In this document: one piece after another, positions 33,801-41,909 of the stretch
How the letters are laid out: each line of letters starts with the position of its first letter
How positions within the stretch are numbered: the stretch's first letter is position 1
Assembly (NCBI GenBank): GCA_963706605.1
Contig: OY970165.1
Location: 1,922,001-1,986,000 of the forward strand
Length of the DNA stretch: 64,000 nucleotides
Source of the DNA: VRUE01 sp963706605
Lineage (GTDB): Bacteria; Actinomycetota; Thermoleophilia; Solirubrobacterales; 70-9
Reading direction: 5' to 3'
Position numbers and translations under genes: made by a program
The notes under the pieces: generated by a model
Databases searched by the model: none
What the model was told of the DNA's origin: nothing
What the model saw: the letters and a program-made list of their open reading frames with translations, nothing else

Positions 33801-36613
33801 CCGTCCTGGCCGTGATCAAGGGCTCGGCCGTAAACCAAGACGGCGCCTCCAACGGGCTCACCGCCCCCAACGGCCCCTCTCAGGAGCGGGTGATCCGCCA
33901 GGCGCTGGCCAACGCCAACCTCAGCCCCAAAGACGTCGACGCGGTCGAGGCCCACGGCACCGGCACCACCCTCGGGGACCCGATCGAGGCAGGCGCCCTG
34001 CTCGCCACCTACGGCCAGGACCGCGAGGAGCCCTTGAAGCTCGGCTCGATCAAGTCCAACATCGGCCACGCGATCGCCGCGGCGGGAGTCGCGGGGGTGA
34101 TCAAGATGGTGGCGGCGATGCGCGAGGGCGTCTTGCCGAAGACGCTCCACGTCGACGCTCCCTCCTCCAAGGTCGAGTGGGGAGCGGGCAAGATCGAGCT
34201 GCTCACCGAGCCCCATGAGTGGGAGCCCAACGGACGCCCGCGCCGAGCCGGGGTCTCCTCCTTTGGCATCAGCGGCACCAACGCCCACCTGATCTTGGAG
34301 GAAGCCCCTGTTCCCAGTGAGGCCAAGGTCGAAGAGGAGGCCAAGGCCCCGGCGCCCCTCGCGGGCCCCCTCCTGCTGGCGCTCTCGGCCAAGACCGAGC
34401 CCGCTCTGGCCGATGCCGCCTCTCGCCTCGCCACCCACCTGCGCCAAAACCCCCAGCTCGACCCCGCCGACGTCGCCTACTCCCTCGCCACCACCCGCTC
34501 GGCCTTCGAGCACCGAGCGGTTGCGGTGGGGGAGGGACGCGAGCAGCTGCTCGGCTGCCTCGATCAGCTGACAAGGGGCGCCGAGGACGCGGCCCTCGCC
34601 CGCGGCCTCGCCACCGCCCCCCAGAGCCCCGTCTTCCTCTTCCCCGGCCAGGGCTCCCAGTTCGGCGGGATGGCCCAAGAGCTGCTCGCGGGCTCACCCG
34701 CCTTCGCCGCCCACATGGGAGAGTGCGAGGCGGCGCTCTCCCCCCACGTCGAGTGGTCCCTGACAGAGGTGCTGGGAGAAGAGGAGGCGCGCTGGCTCGA
34801 TCGCCTCGACGTCGTCCAGCCCGCCCTCTTTGCGGTGATGGTCTCCCTCGCCAAGCTCTGGCGGGAGTGCGGGGTGGAGCCCGCGGTCCTGATCGGCCAC
34901 TCCCAGGGGGAGATCGCCGCCGCCCACATCGCCGGAGCGCTCTCCCTCGATGACGCCGCCCTGATCATCGCCAAGCGCGGCGAGGCGATGGCCAAGATCG
35001 CCGGCAAGGGCGGCATGCTCTCGGTCTCCCTCTCCCCCCAGGAGCTGGCGGCGCTGATCGAGCCCTTCGGCGAGCGGGTCTCCCTCGCCGCGATCAACGG
35101 CCCCGCCTCCCTGGTCGCCTCCGGGGAGCCAGAGGCGCTGGCAGAGCTGCGGGAGGCCTGTGAGAAGGACGGCATCCGCGCCCAGCCGATCGCCGTCGAC
35201 TACGCCGCCCACTCAGCCCAGATCGAGGACCTGCGAGAGGAGCTGTTGGATGCCTTCTCACCGATCTCCCCCCAAAGCGGGGAGATCGCGATGCACTCCA
35301 CCCTCACCGGCGAGCTGATCGACACCGCCGAGCTGAACGCCGAGTACTGGTACCGCAACCTGCGCGAGACGGTTCGCCTGGAGCCGGTCCTGCGCTCCCA
35401 GCTTGAGGCGGGCAAACGCACCCTGATCGAGATCAGCCCCCACCCGGTGCTCGCCTTCGCCCTCGAGGAGACGATCGAGGACGCGCTCACCGACCCGAGC
35501 GAAGCCACCGTCCTCGCCACCCTGCGCAGAGAGGAAGGCAGCCCCGAGCGCTTTGCCCTCTCCCTCGCAAACGCCCACGCCGCAGGAGCAAAGCTCGACT
35601 GGCGCTCCCTCTTTGAGGGCACCGGGGCAAAGCGCGTCGCGCTGCCCACCTACCCCTTCCAGAGGAAGCGCTACTGGCTCTCAGCCTCCACCAACGGCGG
35701 CGACCCCGCCTCGATCGGCCTAAGCGACGCCGATCACCCCCTGCTCGGCGCCACGATCGAAGACCCACGAGGAGAAGGCCTCACCCTCACCGGCCGCCTC
35801 TCCCTCGCCACCCACCCATGGCTGGCAGACCACGCGCTCACCGGCACCGTCCTGCTCCCCGGCACCGCCTTCCTCGAGCTGGCGCTTCGAGCAGGCGAGC
35901 AGGCGGGGACCGAGTCAGTCGAGGAGCTGACCCTGCAGGCGCCGCTGATCCTGCCCCCCACAGGAGCGGTGCAGATCCAGGTCCAGGTCTCTGGAGAAGA
36001 AGAGGGAAGGCGAGAGATCGCGATCCACTCCCGCCCCGACACCGAGGAGAGCGAGGAGTGGACCTGCCACGCCCAGGGCCTGCTCTCGGGCAAGACCCCG
36101 AAGGCAGCGCAGCCCCTCGATGCCTGGCCCCCTGAGGGAGCAGAGCCCCTAGACGTCGAGGACCTCTATGAGCGCCTCTCAGATCTCGGCCTCCAATACG
36201 GCCCAGCCTTCCAGGGCCTCCTCGCCGCCTGGAGAGACGGCGAGCAGATCTACGCCGAGGTCTCCCTGCCCGAGGAGCACGCCCGCGAGGCGCAGCGCTT
36301 CGCGATCCATCCCGCCCTGCTCGACGCGGCCCTGCACGCGATCGCCCTCTCGCGAGAGGGAGAGGAGGGAGTCGAGCTGCCCTTCGCCTGGAGCGGTGTG
36401 TCCCTTGAAGCCTCCGGCGCCGCCTCCCTGCGGGTCGCCCTGAAGAGCTCCGGAGAGGGCATCGCCCTGCGCCTCGCCGACCAAGACGGAGCCGCCCTCG
36501 GGACGGTCTCCTCGCTGCTCACCAGGGCGCTCTCCCCCGAGCAGCTCGGGGAGCCAGGGGCAAAAGAGCGCCGGCTTGCTGGAGATCGAGTGGCAAGAGG
36601 CCGCCCTCGGTGA
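27839..36613 (+). CDS. Modular type I polyketide synthase PKS-A, first intact segment (modules 1 and most of 2)
   Basis: From ATG 27839 this segment is 2,924 residues (a GTG at 27809 would add ten). Domains in order: KSQ about 9-434, AT 550-834, DH 919-1177, KR 1362-1547, ACP 1640-1710, KS 1734-2157, AT 2264-2560, DH 2632-2894. The frame then hits a stop at 36611 because of one extra G in GGGG 36557-36560; homologous sequence continues in the next frame. Correcting eleven indels gives one protein of about 7,321 residues ending at 49813. The chain is cytosolic and works as an assembly line with PKS-B and PKS-C. It is the first synthase gene after pptT. No transfer signature beyond strong repeat structure is visible. 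Confidence 0.93.
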   Translation: MAEPSPDGPSIAVVGVSCRLPGAPDPPAFWRLLATGRHAISETPIEWSDSPRSRAHPASGSGARFGAYLDHVDQFEPAFFGISPREATSMDPQQRLVLELAWEALEDAGIVPSAMRGDQAGVFLGAIAGDYSNLIYRSGSDAIGRHTMTGLHRGIIANRISYTLGLTGPSLTVDAAQSSSLVAVHLACESLRKGEAEFALAGGVHLNIDPRVALGASEFGGLSPDGRCFTFDARANGYVRGEGGGVVALKPLPAAAAAGDRIYCVIRGGAVNNDGPAEGLTVPSREAQESVLRQAYRRAGVKQADVQYVELHGTGTAVGDPIEAAALGSALGSVRSSEDPLPVGSAKTNVGHLEGAAGIVGLIKAALAIEYREIPASLNYTEPNPEIPLDALRLRVQDGHGAWPHDDRPLVAGVSSFGMGGTNCHLVIAEAPGVAAASPATEARATPMAREHTPTPQPLPGPTLLPISAKTEPALADAAERLAAHLRENPELDLTDVACSLATTRSAFEHRAVAVGAEREELLAMLTAYGRGEEQPAIARGRATAEGKAVFLFPGQGSQWGGMALGLLDTSPVFAAKLRECSEALQTHTGWSVEDVVRGAPDAPSLELIEVVQPALFAVTVALAGLWRSCGVHPAAVAGHSQGEIAAAYAAGALTLEDAARLVAVRCRLMAGLAGQGGLISVGLSADLLASRLAKWEGRIEVAAINGPFSTIASGEQGLLDELLAQCAGEGIRARDIPAAIASHSAYVEVLREEFLEEIVSTSPREGEIPFHSTVTGGLLDGAELDAEYWYRNMREPVRFEGVMRGLLEQGQRVLIEISPHPVLNLALQETIEDALSTPSDATVLGTLRRDEGGPERFALSLANAHAAGAKLDWRSLFEGTGAKRVALPTYPFQRKRYWLSASTNGGDPASIGLSDADHPLLGASIEDPQGEGLTLTGRLSLATHPWLADHAVAGTVLLPGTAFLELALRAGEQAGAESIQELTLQAPLILPPTGAVQIQVQVSGEEEGRREIAIHSRPDSEESEEWSCHAQGLLSAELTKAAEPLESWPPEGAEPIDVEDLYGRLEDLGLRYGPAFQGLSAAWRDGEQIYTEVSLPEEHAREAERFAIHPALLDGALHALLFSGEAQGAIELPFAWSGVSLQASGAASLRVALKREGEGTSLTLFGEDGAPFGTVSSLLTRALSPEQLGGGGQRSAGLLEIEWQKSALGEEISGPELTELSKDEEAEVPAVVLWRVGEAKDGEEATQSTLEVVQRWLAEERFADSRLALVTEGAVCVNGGESPALETAPIWGLLRSAQSEHPGRFTLIDTDGSEASEGALASALGTEEPQIALREGVGMAARARRLSVSEGEEQECPIDPQKTVLVTGGTGGLGALTARHLAEHHGARHLLLISRSGEKAKGARELKSELAELGAKTTIAACDVSDRKALQKLLAKIPDSHPLGAVFHAAGVLADGLLEQMGPGQIERVFAPKAKAAQNLHELSEDTEISAFVMFSSAAGALGAPGQANYAAANAYLDALAHHRSAKGLPATSIAWGLWQRESSMTAELGEADLARMKRAGIEALTDEQGLALLDQALLAERPAPIALRLNPAGLRSQAQAGLLPVLLSGLIRTSTRRKAATGSLATKLATLPEAEREPYVLELVRSEVATVLGHSSPAAIEPAKAFKDLGFDSLAAVELRNRINTATGLRLAATVVFNQPSSEALAAYLLAEATAGAAAKQITLRARSADEPIAIVGMSCRYPGAVSSPEQLWQLLAEGADGISEFPADRGWDLERLYDPDPESPGTSYAKEGGFLTEAGHFDAEFFGIAPREALAMDPQQRLLLEAAWEALEDAGIDPGSLRGEEAGVFAGIGAQDYTAGLAREKELEGYRLTGAATSVASGRIAYALGLEGPAITVDTACSSSLVAMHLASQALRGGECSLALAGGATVLASPGMFTEFSRQRGLAPDGRCKSFSEAADGVAWAEGAGMLILERLSDAERNNHPVLAVIKGSAVNQDGASNGLTAPNGPSQERVIRQALANANLSPKDVDAVEAHGTGTTLGDPIEAGALLATYGQDREEPLKLGSIKSNIGHAIAAAGVAGVIKMVAAMREGVLPKTLHVDAPSSKVEWGAGKIELLTEPHEWEPNGRPRRAGVSSFGISGTNAHLILEEAPVPSEAKVEEEAKAPAPLAGPLLLALSAKTEPALADAASRLATHLRQNPQLDPADVAYSLATTRSAFEHRAVAVGEGREQLLGCLDQLTRGAEDAALARGLATAPQSPVFLFPGQGSQFGGMAQELLAGSPAFAAHMGECEAALSPHVEWSLTEVLGEEEARWLDRLDVVQPALFAVMVSLAKLWRECGVEPAVLIGHSQGEIAAAHIAGALSLDDAALIIAKRGEAMAKIAGKGGMLSVSLSPQELAALIEPFGERVSLAAINGPASLVASGEPEALAELREACEKDGIRAQPIAVDYAAHSAQIEDLREELLDAFSPISPQSGEIAMHSTLTGELIDTAELNAEYWYRNLRETVRLEPVLRSQLEAGKRTLIEISPHPVLAFALEETIEDALTDPSEATVLATLRREEGSPERFALSLANAHAAGAKLDWRSLFEGTGAKRVALPTYPFQRKRYWLSASTNGGDPASIGLSDADHPLLGATIEDPRGEGLTLTGRLSLATHPWLADHALTGTVLLPGTAFLELALRAGEQAGTESVEELTLQAPLILPPTGAVQIQVQVSGEEEGRREIAIHSRPDTEESEEWTCHAQGLLSGKTPKAAQPLDAWPPEGAEPLDVEDLYERLSDLGLQYGPAFQGLLAAWRDGEQIYAEVSLPEEHAREAQRFAIHPALLDAALHAIALSREGEEGVELPFAWSGVSLEASGAASLRVALKSSGEGIALRLADQDGAALGTVSSLLTRALSPEQLGEPGAKERRLAGDRVARGRPR
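27866..32970 (+). other. PKS module 1: KSQ-AT-DH-KR-ACP (loading-type)
   Basis: The KS active-site Cys is replaced by Gln: 'LTVDAAQSSSLVAVHLA' (Gln at 28367-28369), the KSQ signature of decarboxylating loading domains; HGTGT and NVGH histidines remain. AT (29488-30340) has 'AGHSQGEIAAAYAAG' and 'AAIASHSAYVEV', a methylmalonyl-like pattern, so a propionyl starter is plausible. DH (30595-31370) keeps 'HAVAGTVLLPG' and 'HPALLDGALHALL'. KR (31925-32480) has TGGTGGLG, the Ser in 'MFSSAAGALG' and Tyr in 'ANYAAANAYL'; 'AGVLADGLLEQM' is nearest to B-type. ACP (32760-32970) has 'FKDLGFDSLAAVELRNRI'. A reductive loop in a loading module is odd. Confidence 0.88.
31910..32925 (+). repeat. 1,016-bp direct repeat, copy A (KR1-ACP1)
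   Basis: As far as I can read, this segment is identical to 38017-39032 (offset 6,107). The first mismatches are at 31909/38016 and 32926/39033. It covers KR and most of the ACP. Identity in a protein-coding stretch at synonymous sites points to a recent duplication or gene conversion. Confidence 0.85.
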
Positions 36614-37835
36614 GCAGATCAGCGCCCCCGACTTCGAGGAGCTGAGCAAAGAGGAGGAGGCCGAGGTCCCCGCGGTGGTGCTCTGGCGGGTGGGCGAGGC
36701 CAAAGACGGCGAAGAGGCGACCCAGAGCACCCTGGAGGTGGTCCAGCGCTGGCTCGCCGAGGAGCGCTTTGCCGACTCCCGGCTCGTGATCCTCACCGAA
36801 GGCGCGGTGGCCACCACCCCCGAGGAGTCCCCAGAGCTCTCAACAGCGCCGATCTGGGGTCTTCTGCGCTCTGCCCAATCAGAGCACCCCGGCCGCTTCA
36901 CCCTGATCGACAGCGACGGCAGCGAGGCATCACTCGAGGCCCTCCCCGCGGCACTCGGCACCGAGGAGCCCCAGATCGCCCTGCGCGAGGGGGTGGGGAT
37001 GGTGGCGCGGGCGGGAGCGCTGCAAAGCAGCACCGAGCAGCTGACCCCACCGCCGGGCCCCTGGTGCCTTGACGCCCCTAGGCGCGGCACCCTGGAGAGC
37101 CTCTCCCTGCTTCCCAACCCCGCCGCCGCAGAGCCGCTCGGGCCAAGCGAGGTGCGGATCGAGATGCGGGCCGCGGGGCTTAACTTCCGCGACGTCCTGA
37201 TCGCCCTCGGCTTCTACCCCGGCGAAGCGAACGATCGGCGGCGAGGGAGCGGGAGTGGTGACCGAGGTCGGCGCAGAGGTCACAGACCTCGCCCTCGGCG
37301 ATCGGGTGATGGGCCTGATCCCCGATGCCTTTGGCTCCCTCACCCGCGCCGAGCGCGCCCTGCTCGCCCCGCTGCCCGAGGAGTGGTCTTTCGAGCAGGC
37401 CGCAGCGCTCCCGGTCGTCTTCCTCACCGCCCACTACGGTCTCACCGACCTCGCCGGCCTAAAGCAGGGAGAGAGGGTCCTGATCCACGCCGGCGCGGGA
37501 GGCGTCGGCATGGCCGCGATCGGCCTCGCCCGCCACCTCGGCGCCGAGGTCTTTGCCACCGCGAGCCCCCAAAAGCACGAGGTCCTGATCGAGATGGGCC
37601 TCGATCCCGACCACATCGCCTCCTCGCGCGATCTCGACTTCAAAGAGAAGTTCCTAAAGACAACCGACGGGGAGGGAATGGACGTCGTCCTCAACTCCCT
37701 CGCCAAGGAGTTCGTCGACGCCTCCCTGGAGCTCTTGCCCGGTGGCGGCCGCTTCTTGGAGATGGGCAAGACCGACATCCGCGACCGAGAGCAGCTCGCA
37801 AGCGAGCACCCCGGTGTCTCCTACCGCGCCTTTGA
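36576..37835 (+). pseudogene. PKS-A fragment: module 2 post-DH linker and ER N-terminus
   Basis: Homologous sequence in this frame runs from the extra G at 36557-36560 ('LLEIEWQEAALGEQI') to 'LIALGFYPGEA' at 37229, where an additional A at 37230-37231 throws it out of frame. Everything from 37232 to the stop at 37835 is Arg/Pro-rich out-of-frame translation. The part contains the KR structural subdomain ('APIWGLLRSAQSEHPGRFTL') and the start of ER. It is not a separate gene. Confidence 0.85.
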
Positions 37836-39147
37836 CCTCTTTGAAGCGGGTCAGGAGCGAATCGGGGAGATGCTCGCGGAGATCATCGACCTGCTCGAGC
37901 GCGGAGAGCTCGAGCACTCCCCGATCACGAGCTGGGACATGCGCCGTGCCCCGGAGGCGTTCCGCCACCTGCGCGAGGGCCAAAACGTCGGCAAGGTCGT
38001 GCTCAGCCTCCCGCAGCCGATCGACCCCCAAAAGACCGTCCTTGTCACCGGCGGCACAGGAGGGCTCGGCGCCCTCACCGCCCGCCACCTCGCCGAGCAC
38101 CACGGCGCCCGCCACCTGCTCCTCATCAGCCGCTCCGGGGAGAAGGCAAAGGGAGCAAGGGAGCTGAAGTCAGAGCTGGCAGAGCTGGGGGCAAAGACGA
38201 CGATCGCAGCCTGTGACGTCTCTGATCGCAAAGCGCTGCAGAAGCTCCTCGCCAAGATCCCCGACTCCCACCCCCTGGGAGCGGTCTTTCACGCCGCCGG
38301 CGTCCTCGCTGACGGCCTGCTCGAGCAGATGGGCCCAGGGCAGATCGAGCGCGTCTTCGCCCCCAAGGCAAAAGCCGCCCAAAACCTGCACGAGCTGAGC
38401 GAGGACACGGAGATCTCCGCCTTCGTCATGTTCTCCTCGGCGGCAGGAGCGCTGGGAGCCCCCGGGCAGGCCAACTACGCCGCAGCCAACGCCTACCTCG
38501 ACGCCCTCGCCCACCACAGAAGCGCCAAGGGGCTGCCCGCGACCTCGATCGCCTGGGGCCTTTGGCAAAGGGAGAGCTCGATGACCGCCGAGCTCGGCGA
38601 GGCAGACCTGGCGCGGATGAAGCGCGCAGGGATCGAGGCGCTCACAGACGAGCAGGGCCTCGCCCTGCTCGATCAGGCGCTGCTCGCCGAGCGTCCCGCC
38701 CCGATCGCGCTTCGCCTCAACCCCGCCGGTCTTCGCTCCCAGGCCCAAGCGGGGCTCCTGCCGGTGCTGCTCAGCGGGCTGATCCGCACCTCCACCAGGC
38801 GCAAGGCAGCCACAGGCTCACTCGCCACCAAGCTCGCCACCCTGCCCGAGGCAGAGCGGGAGCCCTACGTCCTCGAGCTGGTTCGCTCTGAGGTCGCCAC
38901 CGTGCTCGGCCACAGCTCACCTGCTGCGATCGAGCCCGCCAAGGCCTTCAAGGACCTCGGCTTTGACTCACTCGCCGCGGTCGAGCTGAGGAACCGAATC
39001 AACACCGCCACCGGATTGCGGTTGGCGGCGACCGTCGTCTTCGACTACCCCAACTCGAGGCCCTGGCTGGCCGAGAACCTGCTCGCCGAGGCTAGCCGCA
39101 AGCGGCGCCGCCAAGCAGATAACCCTCAGAGCGCGCTCGGCCGATGA
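37255..39147 (+). pseudogene. PKS-A fragment: ER core, KR2 and ACP2
   Basis: This frame carries on the ER from 'VVTEVGAEVTDLALGDRVMG' through the NADPH site to the end of ER, all of KR2 and ACP2 ('FKDLGFDSLAAVELRNRINT'). It fails after 'LAENLLAEAS' through one extra base at about 39095 in GCTAGCC. A compensating pair (one base missing near 39056, one extra near 39068) may also be present, since 'NSRPWLAENL' replaces the usual Ser-Glu-Ala-Leu-Ala. The GTG at 37255 is not a true start. Confidence 0.85.
38017..39032 (+). repeat. 1,016-bp direct repeat, copy B (KR2-ACP2)
   Basis: Identical by reading to 31910-32925. The similarity continues with small interruptions into the following KS (39117-39510 versus 33007-33400), so the duplicated block includes the ACP-KS junction. 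Confidence 0.85.
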
Positions 39148-39160
39148 GCCGATCGCGATC

Positions 39161-40408
39161 GTGGGGATGAGCTGCCGCTACCCCGGCGCAGTCAGCTCCC
39201 CCGAGCAGCTCTGGCAGCTGCTCGCGGAGGGCGCAGACGGCATCTCGGAGTTCCCCGCCGACAGAGGCTGGGACCTGGAGCGCCTCTATGACCCAGACCC
39301 CGAGAGCCCCGGCACCTCCTACGCCAAAGAGGGGGGCTTCCTCACCGAGGCCGGTCACTTCGACGCCGAGTTCTTCGGCATCGCCCCCCGCGAGGCATTG
39401 GCGATGGACCCCCAGCAGCGGCTTCTCCTCGAAGCCGCCTGGGAGGCGCTGGAGGACGCCGGCATCGACCCCGGCTCCCTGCGCGGGGAGGAGGCGGGGG
39501 TCTTTGCGGGGATCAGCTCTCAGGACTACATCCCCGGAAGGGGGGCTTCCAGAGAAGCAATCGAGGGCTATCTCAGCACGGGTGGTTTGACCAGCGTCGT
39601 CTCGGGTCGCGTCGCCTACTCCCTCGGCCTCGAGGGACCGGCGATCACCGTCGACACCGCCTGCTCCTCCTCGCTCGTTGCGATGCACCTCGCCGCGCAG
39701 GCATTGCGCGGGGGCGAGTGCAGCCTCGCCCTGGCGGGAGGGGTGACCGTGCTCGCCAGCCCGACAGGGTTCACCGAGTTCTCCCGCCAGCGCGGCCTCG
39801 CCCCCGACGGGCGCTGCAAGTCCTTCGCCGAGGCAGCCGACGGCACCGGCTTCTCAGAGGGGGTGGGCGTGCTCGTCCTCGAGCGCCTCTCAGACGCCGA
39901 GCGCAACAACCACCCGATCCTCGCCGTGATCAGGGGCTCCGCCGTAAACCAAGACGGCGCCTCCAACGGGCTCACCGCCCCCAACGGCCCCTCTCAGGAG
40001 CGGGTGATCCGCCAGGCGCTGGCCAACGCCAACCTCAGCCCCAAAGACGTCGACGCGGTCGAGGCCCACGGCACCGGCACCACCCTCGGGGACCCGATCG
40101 AGGCAGGCGCCCTGCTCGCCACCTACGGCCAAGACAGAGAGGAGCCGCTGAAGCTCGGCTCGATCAAGTCCAACATCGGCCACACCCAGGCCGCGGCGGG
40201 AGTCGCGGGGGTGATCAAGATGGTGGCGGCGATGCGCGAGGGCGTCTTGCCGAAGACACTCCACGTCGACGCTCCCTCCTCCAAGGTCGAGTGGGGAGCG
40301 GGCAAGATCGAGCTGCTCACCGAGCAGCCCATGAGTGGGAGCCGAACGGACGCCCGCGCCGAGCCGGGGTCTCCTCCTTTGGCATCAGCGGCACCAACGC
40401 CCACCTGA
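39161..40408 (+). pseudogene. PKS-A fragment: KS3
   Basis: This frame covers nearly the whole ketosynthase of module 3 from 'GMSCRYPGAVSSPEQLWQLL' to 'EWGAGKIELLTEQP', then is lost where one C is missing from a CCCC run near 40328-40330. Sister modules at this site read 'EPHEWEPNGRPRRAGVSSFG', which is found here one frame away. The active-site Cys and both His are intact. Confidence 0.85.
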
Positions 40409-41357
40409 TCTTGGAGGAAGCCCCTGTTCCCAGTGAGGCCAAGGTCGAAGAGGAGGCCAAGGCCCCGGCGCCCCTCGCGGGCCCCCTCCTGCTGGCGCTC
40501 TCGGCCAAGACCGAGCCCGCTCTGGCCGATGCCGCCTCTCGCCTCGCCACCCACCTGCGCCAAAACCCCCAGCTCGACCCCGCCGACGTCGCCTACTCCC
40601 TCGCCACCACCCGCTCGGCCTTCGAGCACCGAGCGGTTGCGGTGGGGGAGGGACGCGAGCAGCTGCTCGGCTGCCTCGATCAGCTGGCCGAGGGCTCGAC
40701 CTCTGCCGAGGCGATCACCGCCACCGCCGCCAAGGGCAAGCTCGCCTACCTCTTCACCGGCCAGGGCTCCCAACGAGCCGCCATGGGCAAGGAGCTATAC
40801 GAGGCAGACCCGGTCTTCAAAGATGCCTTCGATGCAGCTCTGCGAGCAGCTCGATCAACACTTGAAGACGCTCGTTGAAAGAGATCGTCTTCGGCCACCA
40901 CCAAGAAGGCGGCAAAACAGCTCGATGACACCACCTACGCCCAACCGGCCCTCTTCGCCCTCCAGGTGGCCCTCTTCAGAGCACTGGGGTCCCGCGGTCT
41001 CTCGCCAGACTTCCTGACCGGGCACTCGGTGGGGGAGATATCGGCAGCCCACATATCCGGAGTCCTCTCCCTCCCCGACGCGGCCAAGCTGATCGCCGCC
41101 AGGGGCAGGTCTGATGGGAGCCCTGCCAAAGGGCGGGGCGATGGTCGCGATCGAGATCACCGAGCAAGAGGCAGCGAAGTACCTCGCGGGCAAGGAGAAA
41201 GAGCTCTCGCTCGCGGCGGTCAACTCGCCGGCCTCGATCGTCATCTCGGGCACCTCAGAAGCGATCGAGGAAGCCCAGGCCCACTTCGAAGAGCAGGGCA
41301 AGAAGACCAAGCGCCTGAGCCGTCTCTCACGCCTTCCACTCCCCCCTGATCGAGCCG
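40330..41357 (+). pseudogene. PKS-A fragment: KS3 end and AT3 with five single-base insertions
   Basis: Comparison with the near-identical AT of module 7 (62.3-63.3 kb) places extra bases at 40834, 40870, about 40893, 41111 and about 41321. The first three together restore the frame. The protein pieces are 'KLAYLFTGQGSQRAAMGKEL', then after the triple 'ALFALQVALFRALGSRGLSP', then 'LPKGGAMVAIEITEQEAAKY'. As read, the AT cannot be made as one chain. Confidence 0.82.
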
Positions 41358-41909
41358 ATGCTGGAGGAGTTCGAGCAGGTGATCGAAAGCCTCGAGCTGA
41401 ACGAGCCCCAGATCCCGATCGTCTCTGAGCTGAGCGGAGAGATCCTCACCCCCGAGCAGGCGGCAGATCCCGCCTACTGGGTCACCCACGCGCGAGAGCC
41501 GGTCCGCTTTGCAGACGCGATCACCACCTTGAAGGCCCAGGGCACCAGCGCCTACCTGGAGCTTGGACCGGACCCGGTCCTCTGCGCGATGGCGGAGCAG
41601 TGCCTGGGAGAAGAGGACCAAGGCGCCCTGATCGCGACCCTGCGAGAGGGACGGGATGAGGCTGATGCCCTCACCCTCTCTCTCGCACAGGCACACGCCG
41701 CAGGAGCACAGATCAACTGGGAGTCCCTCTTCAAGGGCACGGGGGCAAAGCGAGTCCCCTTGCCCACCTACCCCTTCCAGCGCAAGCGCTACTGGCTCAG
41801 CTTCGAGCGGCGCTGCCGGCAACCTCGATGCCGCCGGCTTGGAGCGACGCCGAACACCCCCTGCTCGGCGCCTCGATCGAAGACCCGCGGGGAGAGGGCC
41901 TCACCCTGA
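41358..41909 (+). pseudogene. PKS-A fragment: AT3 C-terminus
   Basis: This frame holds the last third of AT3 ('MLEEFEQVIESLELNEPQIP' to 'YPFQRKRYWL'). It fails at an extra G at 41800 ('LSFERRCRQ' instead of 'LTSSGAAGN'), and a second extra base at 41845 brings in the frame of the downstream segment. The sister copy at 63388-63450 shows the unbroken reading. Confidence 0.82.

Larger units (their letters stand above)
33040..39080 (+). other. PKS module 2: KS-AT-DH-ER-KR-ACP (fully reducing)
   Basis: KS (33040-34310) has 'ITVDTACSSSLVAMHLA', EAHGTGT and NIGH. AT (34630-35520) has 'IGHSQGEIAAAHIAG' and 'AVDYAAHSAQIED', close to the methylmalonyl YASH pattern with Ser to Ala. DH (35735-36520) keeps 'HALTGTVLLPG' and 'HPALLDAALHAIAL'. 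ER (about 37075-37995) has 'GLNFRDVLIALGFYPG' and the NADPH motif 'HAGAGGVGMAAIGL'. KR (38025-38590) and ACP (38870-39080) duplicate those of module 1. This is the only module here with an ER, so it should install one saturated, probably methyl-branched unit. Frameshifts at 36557-36560, 37230 and 39095 interrupt it. Confidence 0.88.
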
